A DNA stretch of 64,000 nucleotides from Pseudoneurospora amorphoporcata (lineage: Eukaryota; Ascomycota; Sordariomycetes; Sordariales; Sordariaceae), in the NCBI GenBank assembly GCA_033297205.1, contig MU859161.1:60710-124709 (forward strand), written 5' to 3'. Made by a program: the position numbers and the translations under genes. This document shows, piece after piece, positions 22,173 through 32,888 of the stretch. The notes beneath the pieces were generated by a model. That model had not been told where the DNA came from and made no database searches. It saw only the letters and a list, made by a program, of their open reading frames with translations. The first letter of the stretch is position 1, and every line of letters starts with the position of its first letter.

Positions 22173-24127
22173 AGGCGCTTGGGAAGTTAGGATGGCTTAC
22201 TTTCTTGCGGTCAAACCTGGGGAGATGACCATGTTTGGGGGGGTATGCGATTGGAAAGTTGAATGAAGCTACGAGATACCGAGTTGCTACGATGCGGATG
22301 ACAAGAAGTTATAGTAGTAGGCGGACAACCGCGGAACATGGCCGACGGGATACGGTCTTTTGGATATATAATGGCATGATACTTGAGGATACCCTGGTGA
22401 TTTTGGACGGTTTGTGGAGAGCTCAGATACAAGATGTCAAGGAAAGACTAGTGTTATTATTCCCTTCTTGTTAAAAACGCATTCATCATTTACCTTGCTG
22501 TTCTATGCTTCTTCACGACGTATGTATTGGTGGAATATGTCGCTTGCTCGGACAGAGTCGTACCGACCCGACTACCTAAATATTCTACCCATCTGCCACA
22601 TACGGAATTCCCTTCTTCCTCCGGTCCCAAGATCATTCCCGGCATTCTTCACCGCATCCCTTCAAACATGACACCTGCTTGAATGATGCCTCCCGCTGTT
22701 TAGTGTGGTTATGAGCGAAGGGCCATGAGAGACGAGCGCTGCCGTTGAAGTTCTGGTAGCAATCATTGTTCGAAAAATGTAGGCATAAGTTGTTTGAATT
22801 TCGTACCGCGGTTGGCAGTGTTGTGACACCAAACAAACTCCAGTCCCTCAAACAAACCCTTAGTCTAACAAAGCCTGAATAGGTGGTGGTGTTGTTGTTG
22901 TTGTTGTTGTTGTTGTATTGATTGGGGGAGACGAGTAGGAACCAAGGTTGATATACCCCCGAAGATCGTTGTTGGATTGTACTTTTTCTTTCATTCTTTT
23001 GCTTTTCTTTTCTTGACTGTTTTTGCTTCCTTTTTGTGTTATTAGTTCTGTTTACTTTTCATGTTTTTCATTCGAGGACTTGGTCATCCCCCGTCTCATG
23101 AAAACCCACGCAAACCTTGTAGGTTTGGAAAGAAGGACTTGTTTGGCCAAGCCATGACTGCGTGTTTGCTCAGACTTCCTATTATCAAATAATCTGTTTA
23201 TACGGACTACAATTTGGACTTCCTAGCCGGTGAAGTAATTGGGTGAGACGCAAAGGTGGTGAGTCAATGTTGTATGGAGGAGAGTATGAATGCAGGCTCC
23301 CTACAAACTAGTGAGACTATTGCCGAGCCGGTAACGGTCACTTATCAGCATATGTTGTTGAGTGCGTGTTTGAGTGCAGAGAATGAATCTAAGACATTTT
23401 CATGTCCATCCACTATATGATGCCGTAGTTGAATAAATGATGGATGAAGTAAAACGGTCTGCGATGCTGGTCGGACTCCGAGGTTTCCATGATGATTGTG
23501 TTTTTAGTAGGGCAATTTGAATACATTGAGCGAACTGGAGCATATCGGAGCCGACGGCTGCAGACTGGAGCATTCCTGCTGGGCCTGCACTTCATGCCTG
23601 CCTCCAACCGCACGTGCAAGAAAGGTAGCAGTCGCTATACGTAGAAGGAACGTTTCGTCGGCTCAGACAAGTAGAAAGAAGCAAGCACGGCAAGAGGGAG
23701 CCCAGGAGAAGTCTGCCGAGGAAGCAAGATATTCCTAAAGGTTAACCCTGTGGCTGGTTTGTAGACGAACGGATTACAATGAGCTTGGATAACGAAAACT
23801 ACCGGTCTTACTTACAGTATCTATTCCACCAAAATGAAACGCCCCTTCCCATGTAGCTATGTACCTGACCCTGCGCCGAGATTAAAAAATAGTAAAGTTG
23901 AAAGTTGATTAGGAGAAGTATTGGCAAGATCACGTCAAAGCACCCATCCCAAACAAACGCCGCTATGCGCCGTTCCCAGAGTATCTGGCCTTGCTCTTAT
24001 AGGCCTTGATGACTTCTCGGTCTTGATTGCGATTGTAGACCAATTCTCTTGCCGAACCATTCATGCAGTTGTCTCTTGGGCATACGCAGGCCGGTGTCCT
24101 AAAAGATTAGTCTATCACTGGCTCGAA
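22173..24127. other. Intergenic, convergent 3' ends
   Basis: 3' flanks of the WD40 gene and of the minus-strand gene that ends at 24128. It contains a GTT microsatellite (eight units, 22891-22916) and T-rich DNA near 22980-23060. No gene is supported. Confidence 0.5.
22891..22916 (+). repeat. GTT microsatellite
   Basis: About eight uninterrupted GTT units, 3' of the WD40 gene. Confidence 0.95.
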
Positions 24128-25520
24128 CTAAGCCTGTGTCTGCCCCTCCGCCTCCGGCCCCTTATCTTGCTTTCTTCCTCTATCATGCTCTCCAAGGCCT
24201 GAGCTAGCGGCACTCTCGCCAACCCTCACCTCGTCCTCCGGTACACCAACCGCGATACTGCTGATTGTACTGACCACCCTCGGTCGCTCCGCTCTTGTCG
24301 TAGGATCAGCATCCCTCGGCGCAGCGATACTGACACCGCCGGTGGCAGCAGTGCTAGCAGTAACACTAACGCTGGCAGTGGTGCTAGTACTGTCGCTCCG
24401 GGTCCGCGGGGCCAGTGGCCCTGCACCGCCTTGGCTTGCGCGGCTGGCATCGCTAGCCCGTCGCTCGCGGACCATGCGTTCCAATTCCCGGACTCGCCGT
24501 TTCAGCGCTTCGTTCTCTCTCTTCACATTCTCAAGTTCGCCACGATAGAAGGCCGTCTCCTCAAAGCGAGGGGTTCCTGGCAAGATAGCCGGAGATTGCT
24601 CACTGATTGGGACCGATCCGGGGGTTGCAGCCATTGAATGATATGCGCCGGACATGCGATGGGCAAAATAGTTGACCGTCGAGGGATCGCTAGGGTTCGA
24701 TGAAGGTGTGAAACTGTGCGTTGGAAGAGCGCCCGAGTAGCTGCCCACGAAGTGAGCGGAGGATGGCGAGCCTGCCTGGCTCCGTCTGGAAGCAGCACTA
24801 TTTTGCCTGCTTAAGCTGATACCGCCTATGGGGAGAGGTTGGGTTGGACGGACGGGGACAGGCGACGAGATACCAGCGAGTGATGTCGAAATAGAGCCGG
24901 CGTTGGCTGTGAGGCTGCGCGTGCTGGCGCTAGAAGATGTACGATGGTGCATGCTAACACGATGATGGGATAATCCTGGAGCACCGGATCCAATATACGC
25001 GTCGCCAATGGGTACAGATTCAGCACCTGAAGCGCTAGCGGAAGCCGAGGACGCATTCGAGATCATGGATGCATTCGAGACAACCGATGCGTTCTGCGCA
25101 GCGCGGAGCATGCTGAGTTCACGGCTGAGGCGGTTAACCTGGACCAGCGCAAGTATCGTTAGCTACTGAGCATCGGACATATTGGAGGGGAATCAAACAT
25201 ACCACTGCCTCTTGTTCCTTCTCCAGTTGCAAATGCAGATCGGCGGCGGTAAGAGGACGAGGATGTCGTGTTGGGCCTAGACCAGGATCGACGCCTGCGT
25301 TGTCTTTCATGGTGATGCTGGAGGGTAGGTAGTGAGGAGAAGGCCACGGAGACGAGGATACAGCATTGTTGACGGCAGGCTGGTTCGAAGGAAGAATGTT
25401 CAGTGCGGGCGAGTTGGGTACTGGAGGGGGAAGCATCTGCTGTGAAGCTGCTTCAGAGGCTGTTTGACTTTGCGAAGCCGTGTGCGAGGCTATCGTTTTA
25501 GGAGCTGGTTGCGAGGACAT
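24128..25520 (-). CDS. Ser/Ala-rich protein with two coiled-coil segments, function unknown
   Basis: Two exons on the minus strand (25520-25203 and 25138-24128) with a 64-bp intron (GTATGT ... CCAG, phase 0) give 442 residues. The splice rebuilds a helix, LHLQLEKEQEAVVNRLSREL, around residues 95-120. A second coiled coil, ENVKRENEALKRRVRELERM, lies in the middle of exon 2. Long stretches rich in Ser, Ala, Thr and Pro flank both helices, and the C-terminus is Arg/Glu/Gly-rich. I do not recognise a named family. Such a layout is common in fungal proteins that work as adaptors or in RNA/cytoskeletal assemblies, but that is only an analogy. The continuity of the heptad pattern across the intron is the main support for the gene model. 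Confidence 0.75.
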
Positions 25521-26455
25521 GATGCTGCTTTGCCGTGTCGGGGAGGCGTGCTAAAATGAGCAGAACACAGAGGGCCTGGATTTGAACAGATGGAATGGCG
25601 GATATCAGCCAACAACTGAAGTGAACGCAATGGGATGGGTATCAAAGGGTAACCGGAACTTCCGTAAGTCGGACCCCCAAAGTCTTATATTCTCGACCGC
25701 TAGCACGCTTCTTTCCGGTCAGACCGCAAAAACCAAATGAAGGGTATAGGCAGAGTTAAAATGTTTATCGCCTCAATCAGAAACGCAAATTTGTTTGATT
25801 TCGGATTTGACAGTGTTTGACGTTGCGAGATTGGGAGTTGCGACTTGCGACGGCCTGGGCTCCAGCGTCAACCAGATAAAAGGGGCATGAAACAAGATAC
25901 GCACGGGTCAAATTCAAAGTAAGAAAACGGCAAAGACACAAGCTTGGTATCTGTGGATTGGTGTATCGGACCACCGCTCGCGTCGTTTGTTTTGTCTTGA
26001 TGAAGCGAACGTGTAGCTGTGATCGTGACCGTGACCGTGTTGTTGCAGTGGACGGTTGTTCAGTGGATCGCCGGAGCCGGTGAGCTTCCCGCACACCACC
26101 TGGTACCCACGTAGAAATCATTGGTGGGGCAGCCACCTCTATGAAACAGCGGCCCATGCCTGCCGAAAAAGCGACGAACGATGGGCTTCCCCGCCTTTTT
26201 GCCGGCCGCCAGACCGGCCCGGGCACTCTGCTGCCCGGTCCCACCCTGGGCCGTCATGGAAGCAATGATGTAATGGCTCGCCCAGTGCCGACCATGACGG
26301 AACGAACATGTTGATTATCAAATGACATGGGACGGACCTGCCGCAAAACCACAGCAGGATGGACACAACGGCATCTCGATACTATGCGAGGTACCGGGAA
26401 AGGTACCGGCTGCTGATGTCACTTGAATGGACGCAGAAGGTAGAAGTAACAGGCA
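25521..26455. other. Shared upstream region of two divergent genes
   Basis: Lies between the minus-strand coiled-coil gene and the plus-strand 75-residue gene. Frames here overlap on both strands without motifs. No other feature is supported. Confidence 0.4.
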
Positions 26456-26461
26456 TATAAA
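26456..26461 (+). promoter_or_regulatory. TATA box of the small-protein gene
   Basis: TATAAA stands about 215 bp before the start codon at 26672, and about 100 bp before a predicted 5' UTR intron (26559-26623, GTGAGT ... TAG with an ATTAAC branch-like site). This strong TATA plus leader intron is typical of highly expressed or stress-induced fungal genes. Confidence 0.5.
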
Positions 26462-26671
26462 TCGCCTTCTTTCCCTTCCTCAGGAACCCGTGAAGTCTCT
26501 CTCTGCATTCAACACAACTTGTAAATTCTCCATCACACGACCAACATCAACACAATACGTGAGTCTACTTGTGGTTTGATTGAGCCAGTTCCCGGTAAGG
26601 CATAATTAACCGTTTGATAATAGCGTGTAAACACAACCTTCATAAAACAACCCCCCACCAAATCATCCACC

Positions 26672-26964
26672 ATGCCTTCCGAAGGACCTGAGCGCGGCCA
26701 GTCCCCCCCTCCCGAGCGCCAGACCGGCAAGCAGCAGAGCGCTGTTGCTGGCTCCGGTACTGGAGTCGACGACGCTTCCAACAAGGATCAGACTAACAAG
26801 TCTGGTCTCGAGGTACGACCCCGAGCCTCTGGCGATTGTTGCACATCTCTCTCAGCTGTAACTAACATGGTTTCCAGAACCTCACATCCAACCCCAAGGG
26901 TCCCCTAGATGACGAGGTCGAGAGGAAGTTCGCCAAGACGAGCAAGCCTGAGGAGTCCAAGTAA
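26672..26964 (+). CDS. Small hydrophilic protein, 75 residues, function unknown
   Basis: Exons 26672-26812 and 26878-26964, joined in phase 0 over a 65-bp intron, give 75 residues starting MPSEGPERGQSPPPERQTGK and ending with KTSKPEESK. It is rich in Pro, Gly, Ser, Lys and Glu and has no hydrophobic core, signal peptide or transmembrane segment, so it is probably intrinsically disordered. The segment LTSNPKGPLDDEVERKF resembles a motif I recall in short conserved proteins of filamentous ascomycetes; no function is established. The strong TATA box and leader intron suggest abundant expression. Too small to be called by size alone; the clean splice sites support it. Confidence 0.75.
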
Positions 26965-28029
26965 AGAGCACATGGGGAGCTTAAAGGGATACAATGATTC
27001 ATGAATCTGGCGTTGGGAATCTTTTCTTGGGACCGGGAACCCGATGCTGCCGCTAGAAGCGATGCAGCAGCCATGTTGGACCTTGGCCAATTGGTCGATT
27101 TGCACAACACAAAAACAATTGAGCACATAATATCTGACAACACCTGAACCCATCCATCACAAACCTTAGTGCAATCTCCCATTGTCCGTGCTCATTGTTG
27201 ATGTCGGTACAATCTCCTGATGTTTTTGGCACCTGGGTCCTGCCAGTGACGTTATCTCCAAGTGACATTGGGACGAGGTAGGGATCATGGGTTTAATTAA
27301 GGCGCTGTGTCATGGACATCATTAGCATCCACTTCGCCCAAGCACATCTTCAAGGTGAAGATTAGAAACCACTGTCTCAACTCTTACGAAACACCCACCT
27401 ACACACTTCGAGAGCCCACCTTCACATGCCATGACATTGCGATGTGCAATTTCTCCCAACGGTGAGACGGAGGCAACCTACTCAACAAACGCCGTCGTCA
27501 CTTCCTATAATCTGCAGCTGGGAGATGGACCCCTTTGCCCCTGCTGTTGAACTTCCTGACGTGTCTTGGCATTCAAGCTTGGCACCTTCTGGCGCGCTCT
27601 GGCCCGCTACAAGCGACTTTCATGGTGTTTGCTCTGTTCGCACAGCCACCCTGGATGGCCTCTCGATCATGCGATGACGACATGCCTGGTCGTCGTGTAC
27701 CCCGCCTTCCGCCCATGGCTTCTCCCACTTTCTGCACACTACCTAGAGGTACCCTCGCTCCAGCCTGTGACAGTCCCCAAGCTGGGTTTTGTTGTTGTGA
27801 ACCAGGCAAGTCCACTGCCCTGTACTTTTTACACATTGGGCAAGCGTTGTCCATCATCTGACGAACCCTTTAAAGACCAAGTCCACACCGATCTCTTCCC
27901 AGCACTGCTTCTGTTCTTGGCCTCGCTTATAATCTTTCCCCATTGCCAAACAAACAAACAACAGCAAACACCTTGACCATAACAGTTCTCGATACCTACC
28001 AAACCACACACACACACACAACAGCAATC
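26965..28029. other. Intergenic upstream of the Vip1-like gene
   Basis: No gene is supported. The right end (27,950-28,029) is a CA-rich leader (CACACACA) directly before the start codon at 28030. Confidence 0.5.
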
Positions 28030-28948
28030 ATGTCTACAGTCTACGTCAAGAACATCGGTGCCCAGACCGAGGATAAGGACATCCGTGCTTTCTTCAGCTT
28101 CTGGTAAGCTTCTCATGCTCCAGACAGATGGATGACAAAGGATAACAAGCTAACAATGAACCCGAATCAGCGGCAAGATCAGCTCCCTCGATGTCACCAC
28201 CGAAGGCGAGACCAAGTCCGCCTCGGTGACCTTCGAGAAGGAGACGGCCGCCCGCACTGCTCTTCTCCTCGATCACACCAAGCTCGGCGAGCACGAGCTC
28301 TCCGTCACCTCTGCTTCCGGAGAGCACGCCGATTCTGGAGATGACGTCCACCCCAAGTCCGACACCGACCGCGACACCGATGAGATCACACAGGAGGAGA
28401 AGCCCCGCTCGCGCGTCCTTGCCGAGTACTTGGCCAACGGCTACCTCGTTGCCGACAGCGGCCTGAAGAAGGCCATCGCCCTCGACGAGAAGCACGGCGT
28501 TTCTCAGCGCTTCCTGTCGACGATCCAGAGCCTCGACCAGAAGTACCACGCGACCGACCGGGCCAAGACGGCCGACCAGAGCTACGGCATCACTGCGCGG
28601 GCTAACTCCCTGTTCAGCGGTCTCTCATCGTACTTTGAGAAGGCTCTGGAGGCTCCCGGTGCCAAGAAGATTGTCGACTTCTACACGACCAGCGCCAAGC
28701 AGGTGCAGGACATCCACAACGAAGCCAAGCGCCTCGCTGAGCTGAAGAAGGAGGAGGCCGGCGGCAGCTCATACAAGGCTGCTGGTCTGGACAAGGTCTT
28801 TGGTGCCGAGAAGGCGCCCGGCCAGGAGGGCAAGCCCAACGACCAGGTGCCCGGCGGTGCCCCTTCTGATGCTGTTGCGACCGAGTCTAACCAGCAACCG
28901 ATTGCTCAGGGAGCGTACCCTGGAACTGCCGAGAAGATTCCCCAGTAA
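28030..28948 (+). CDS. Vip1-like RRM protein
   Basis: Exons 28030-28103 and 28171-28948 give 283 residues; the intron splits a Cys codon. The N-terminal 75 residues form an RNA-recognition motif: STVYVKNIGAQTEDKDIRAF as the first strand and helix, then SASVTFEKETAARTAL as the third strand and helix. A charged linker follows, then a helical region (residues about 120-235) with AEYLANGYLVADSGLKKAIA and YFEKALEAPGAKKIVDFY. The C-terminus is Gly/Gln/Pro-rich. Order and length fit the fungal Vip1 family (named after S. pombe vip1), cytoplasmic proteins with one RRM whose RNA targets are unknown. The start has a good context (CAATCATGTCTACA). Confidence 0.9.
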
Positions 28949-29773
28949 AGAGATGGCCCGAGGCGGAAGGGAGGAAAATCGCTGGTTGATGACTCGCTCG
29001 TCGCATGGTTAGCTTAGCCAGCAAGGTGTTGGCTTTTGGTGGCTTGAGGTTTTTTTTTTCATGACGCTTTTATGACTGTTTTGGGGTTGGGATTTTATTG
29101 GTGGCGTTTCTTTAGTCTTTAAATCAGTAATGAACGAACTTCTCAACATGCAAAGTTGTTGACGGCATTAGTGTCCTGACGCATAATGACGGTGAAAGCA
29201 ATGTTTGAGCAAGAAGCATGATCCAATACAACATAATGCATGTGCCTTGTACATGACGCTTGCTGATGCCCTCCGGATTTTAAAGTACTTTGTTCTTCGA
29301 TAACCGGCCGTATGAGACGTCGCCGTCATACTTGGGACATGGCCGACTAACAGTGAACCGAAAGATCCTTGTCAATAAGCCGATTAGTCCCGTTCAGACA
29401 TGTGTCACGATACGTGAATAGAGATTATGCATGAAGTCAACTCAGCTGCATTGTTGTCAGACTCCAATTCGCCATAGAGTAACTGGTTGTTCCAGAGCGC
29501 AGCACACGATGAACACAGGTACCATCTACAGCCTCTCGAATTGACCTGTCCGTCCTGTTTTCCCGAGTGTGCTGTTGCCCATCGATAAGGTATGTCCCGT
29601 AAGCCATGTGGTCGGTCGGGAGCGGAGATGCTCCATGCTCTCTGTAATCGCCTCAGACGCCCCATTCCTCTCCATCGATATTCCACTGTTCTTTTTGGCG
29701 ATTGTGTGTCATGGTTCCTTTTCCACCCACATGGTAGAGGTGGTATTGGACTCGATCCGTTGATGGCTCCCAT
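28949..29773. other. Intergenic, convergent 3' ends
   Basis: 3' flanks of the Vip1-like gene and the minus-strand JmjC gene. T-run near 29050. No feature is supported. Confidence 0.5.
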
Positions 29774-31003
29774 CTACCGAAACCACCAATTCACACTCCC
29801 ATTAATTCCCCCATCCTCGCCGCCCATGCTCTTAACACTATGCCACCACCCCAGCGGCATAAACAACATATCCCCCGCCCGCACCGTCACCTCGTACATC
29901 ATCTCATCAACATCCTGCCCCTCGCCGTCAGGACCAGGACCCTCACCACCCCAAACAGCCTCCTCCAAAACCCTCCTCTGCTCCCCTGTCATCATCTCCT
30001 CCCCTCTCATCTTCGGATTACCAGCCGCCATCAAGGAAGCCATGACCCCCCGAAACAGTGCCTCCCCCCTCCTGGGCGGCATCAGCCGAACGGTTTTCGT
30101 CCCGCACAACTGGCAAAACAAGTTCGGGTTGGGGTCCCTATGCCAGGGCGTGTAGGTCGGTTGTAAGCCGAGCCAGATGCTGGAGGAGTAGACGTCCCCT
30201 TTGCCGGCGTGGAGGACAAGGAAGGGGGTCGGTAGGTCGGATTGGAGGGCTGGGGGGAGGTGGGAGAGGGGGGCTTGGGCTATGTAGAGGTTTGTTAGGG
30301 GTTTGCAGGGATTGGGGGTGGTTTGGGAGGAGGAAAGGGTGGTGTTGTTGAACTGGTGGGCGAGAAGGAGGAGGTGAAGGGGCAGGTCGAGGATTAGGAA
30401 TTCAGACTCTGAGGAAGAGGGAGAAGAGGAGGGGTGGTGGGCGATGTAGGTTTTTAGGAGATGGGCTAGGGTGAGACGGGATTTATGCGAGTCGGAGTTG
30501 GAGTCAGAGTCGAGGTTTGAGTTGCTGGATGCTGCTGGACGGGAGGACGCGGCGTTGGTGGATGACGGTGACTCTAGCCAGGATATAAAATTCGAGACTT
30601 GGGTAGAGTTCGGGTTGGAGATTTCATAGGGTAGAATGGTGGAGTGGAAGTTGTCCAGGTAAGGAGTTAATGAGGCCTTTCCCAAGGTCGAAGAGGTGGT
30701 GAACCATTTGGTTAGGGCGGGTAAAGTGCTGGTTTCGGTAGTGGCATCATTTTTGTGTTGGTAAATAGCGCTGAACGTCGAGAGTTCTTTCGAGCAGGGT
30801 CGTATAAGAAGAGGTTTTTGAGCTTGGAATGCATCCCTTCTGAAATCTTCTATGTTGATCGGCGCAATCGCATGTGCGACTGTTTTGAGGCTCCTGGCAT
30901 GGTCATGGTTGGTAAAGATGAAGGGCGGTTGCCGAAGGTGCCTCGTCAATGCAAACAGCCGTGTTGGCCTGGAATTGAAAAGTGGCTTTGCTCCACATAA
31001 CAT
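29774..31003 (-). CDS. JmjC / cupin-8 domain protein, possibly mitochondrial
   Basis: A single exon of 409 residues from the first in-frame ATG at 31003. The C-terminal half is a JmjC-type cupin: PWHRDPNPNLFCQLCGTKTV contains the metal-binding His288-x-Asp290, and LFMPLGWWHSVKSM contains the second His (residue 388). Such proteins are Fe(II)/2-oxoglutarate oxygenases that hydroxylate or demethylate proteins. The family includes tRNA-modifying TYW5-like and FIH-like members; the substrate here is unknown. The N-terminus (MLCGAKPLFNSRPTRLFALT) is rich in Arg/Ser/hydrophobic residues without acids, like a mitochondrial presequence. Two Ser-rich inserts (about residues 150-180 and 190-210) look disordered. 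It is head-to-head with the CK2 beta gene, sharing about 0.8 kb of upstream DNA. Confidence 0.88.
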   Translation of the reverse strand: MLCGAKPLFNSRPTRLFALTRHLRQPPFIFTNHDHARSLKTVAHAIAPINIEDFRRDAFQAQKPLLIRPCSKELSTFSAIYQHKNDATTETSTLPALTKWFTTSSTLGKASLTPYLDNFHSTILPYEISNPNSTQVSNFISWLESPSSTNAASSRPAASSNSNLDSDSNSDSHKSRLTLAHLLKTYIAHHPSSSPSSSESEFLILDLPLHLLLLAHQFNNTTLSSSQTTPNPCKPLTNLYIAQAPLSHLPPALQSDLPTPFLVLHAGKGDVYSSSIWLGLQPTYTPWHRDPNPNLFCQLCGTKTVRLMPPRRGEALFRGVMASLMAAGNPKMRGEEMMTGEQRRVLEEAVWGGEGPGPDGEGQDVDEMMYEVTVRAGDMLFMPLGWWHSVKSMGGEDGGINGSVNWWFR

Positions 31004-31819
31004 AATAAGTACAAACCAAGAAGAAAAACATCGATGCCGGAAAAAAAACCAGCATCGACCGACCACTCGCGAGCTTCTTCGAGTTGATCGAACCACGAGA
31101 CAGACAGAGAGGTACGTACCTTTTATCGAACATCACCACAAAGTAGACCCAAATCCACCGATAAGATAAACCGCTGAGACGCGGTGCCTCCCGTCTGCAC
31201 GCGCATGTGGCAGGGCTCGGCAGGGTTATGTGAGAAGAGGCGGAAAAACCAGGCATCCCACCAAGGGGCTTGGCGCGGGGCCGCTCCCTGCGGCAAGGGT
31301 TGAAAGAGGAGGATTGGGAAGGGCCCAGACTGAAAAGACGAGAGGCAGCACAGACCAGGCGCCCACCAGTGGGCTGTAACAGCACGAAATGAGGGCGGGC
31401 TTCTACTCGAAGCAACCCAAAAGGCAAGTGGATGACAAGAAACTCGACACAGCCATCGAGTCGACAGCCTCCGTTAGCGCAAACTCGCAGGCAGCACAGA
31501 ACCACCAACCACTTCCTTCGCTGCAATACTAAGACAATCATTGAAAGCGCCTAGCAGAACTGTCTGTCCTTTTGTCCATCTGTTTGCGCCATCCTATGCG
31601 CTCGGTCATGTTTACGCAATAAAGAATTGAAACCCCCCCATTTAGCATCGCAGAGAGCGTCGGCCCCAACGGACACGAGCTTCACCAAAATCGTCTCGCG
31701 CCTTCGAATCCCATTCACCAGATAACGCCCGGTAGAGGTACCAGCAGCCTCATCGAACGCACACTCCGTCGTCAAATACTCGAATCGTTTTGCGGCCGCT
31801 TCCATATCCCAATTCCACC
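31004..31819. promoter_or_regulatory. Bidirectional promoter region, JmjC gene and CK2 beta
   Basis: The 816 bp between the two divergent start codons. No TATA box stands out on either side, which fits housekeeping promoters. Minus-strand frames within it have no motif. Confidence 0.4.
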
Positions 31820-32888
31820 ATGTCGAGCTCTTCGGGCGTGCCAGAGTCTTGGATCGCATCCTTCTGCTCCCTCCTGGGACACGAGTACTTCGCCGAAGTG
31901 TCGGAGGAATTCATCGAAGATGACTTCAACCTTACCGGCCTACAGACCCAGGTCGCCATGTACAAGGAGGCTCTCGAGGTATGCCTGTTCTGGAACCCTT
32001 TTGTCTGACTTCGGCAGCTAACTATTGCGGTTTCAACCTGACTAGATGATCCTTGATGTCGAGCCCGAGGACGACGATGACGAGGAGGAGGAGGATGAGG
32101 AGGACGAGGAAGACATGTCCGGCGGCGACGGTATCAACAAGCCCCACGGCGAAAGGAGACACCACAGCCGCATCGCGAGCGACCTCTCTGTGATCGAATC
32201 CTCGGCCGAGATGCTGTACGGCCTGATCCACCAGCGTTTCATTTGCTCGCGGGCCGGCATCCAGCAAATGTCGGAAAAATACGAGCTCGGCCACTTCGGC
32301 ATCTGCCCGCGCACAAACTGCAACCAGACCCGGACGCTGCCTGTCGGCCTCTCGGACACGCCCGGCGAAGACACTGTCAAGCTGTTCTGCCCGTCGTGCC
32401 TGGACGTATACGTGCCACCAAACAGCCGCTTCCAGACGGTGGACGGCGCCTTCTTCGGCCGCACCTTTGGCGCGCTCTTCCTCATGACCTTCCCCGAATA
32501 CGACCTGACCAAGACGGGCGCCGAGAGCGTCAGTAACCTCACACGATCCGGCTCTGACGATACCACCGTCATCAACGGCATGTACGCGCGCAACATAGCG
32601 CCGGGGCTGGGCCGGGGCAAGATCTACCAGCCCAAGATCTACGGTTTTAAGGTGTCGGAGGTTGCGCGCTCTGGGCCGCGCATGCAGTGGTTACGCAGCA
32701 AGCCTGACGACTTGAGCGTGCTGGACGAGGCTCGTCATTATGCGGAACAACAAGGGTCAGATGACGAGGATGAGAGCATGGGTGTGAGCAGCAGGACAAC
32801 GTCGAGGCGGCGGGGTCCCCCTAGGAGGCAAAAGCAGAACGGGAGTCCGATGGCGGTCGAACAGAATGGGGGTGAGTCGGAGCTTTGA
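31820..32888 (+). CDS. ckb-1: Casein kinase II regulatory subunit beta
   Basis: Exons 31820-31978 and 32046-32888 (67-bp intron, phase 0) give 333 residues. The order is that of CK2 beta: WIASFCSLLGHEYFAEV near the N-terminus, an acidic run of Asp/Glu (residues about 59-76), the conserved SAEMLYGLIHQRFICSRAG, and a zinc ribbon with Cys140, Cys145, Cys168 and Cys171. The dimer segment YVPPNSRFQTVDGAFFGRTF then follows, with a Ser/Arg/Gln-rich tail. CK2 beta dimerises through the zinc ribbon and binds two catalytic alpha subunits in the CK2 tetramer, which acts in nucleus and cytoplasm, and in Neurospora also on the clock protein FRQ. The acidic insert is the feature of the CKB1 type rather than CKB2; the symbol follows from that and from the Neurospora naming, and is an inference. 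Confidence 0.96.

Noticed and set aside
32042..32620. Minus-strand frame with a Ser run opposite CK2 beta
   Set aside because: The poly-Ser is the reverse complement of the acidic GAC/GAG run of CK2 beta.
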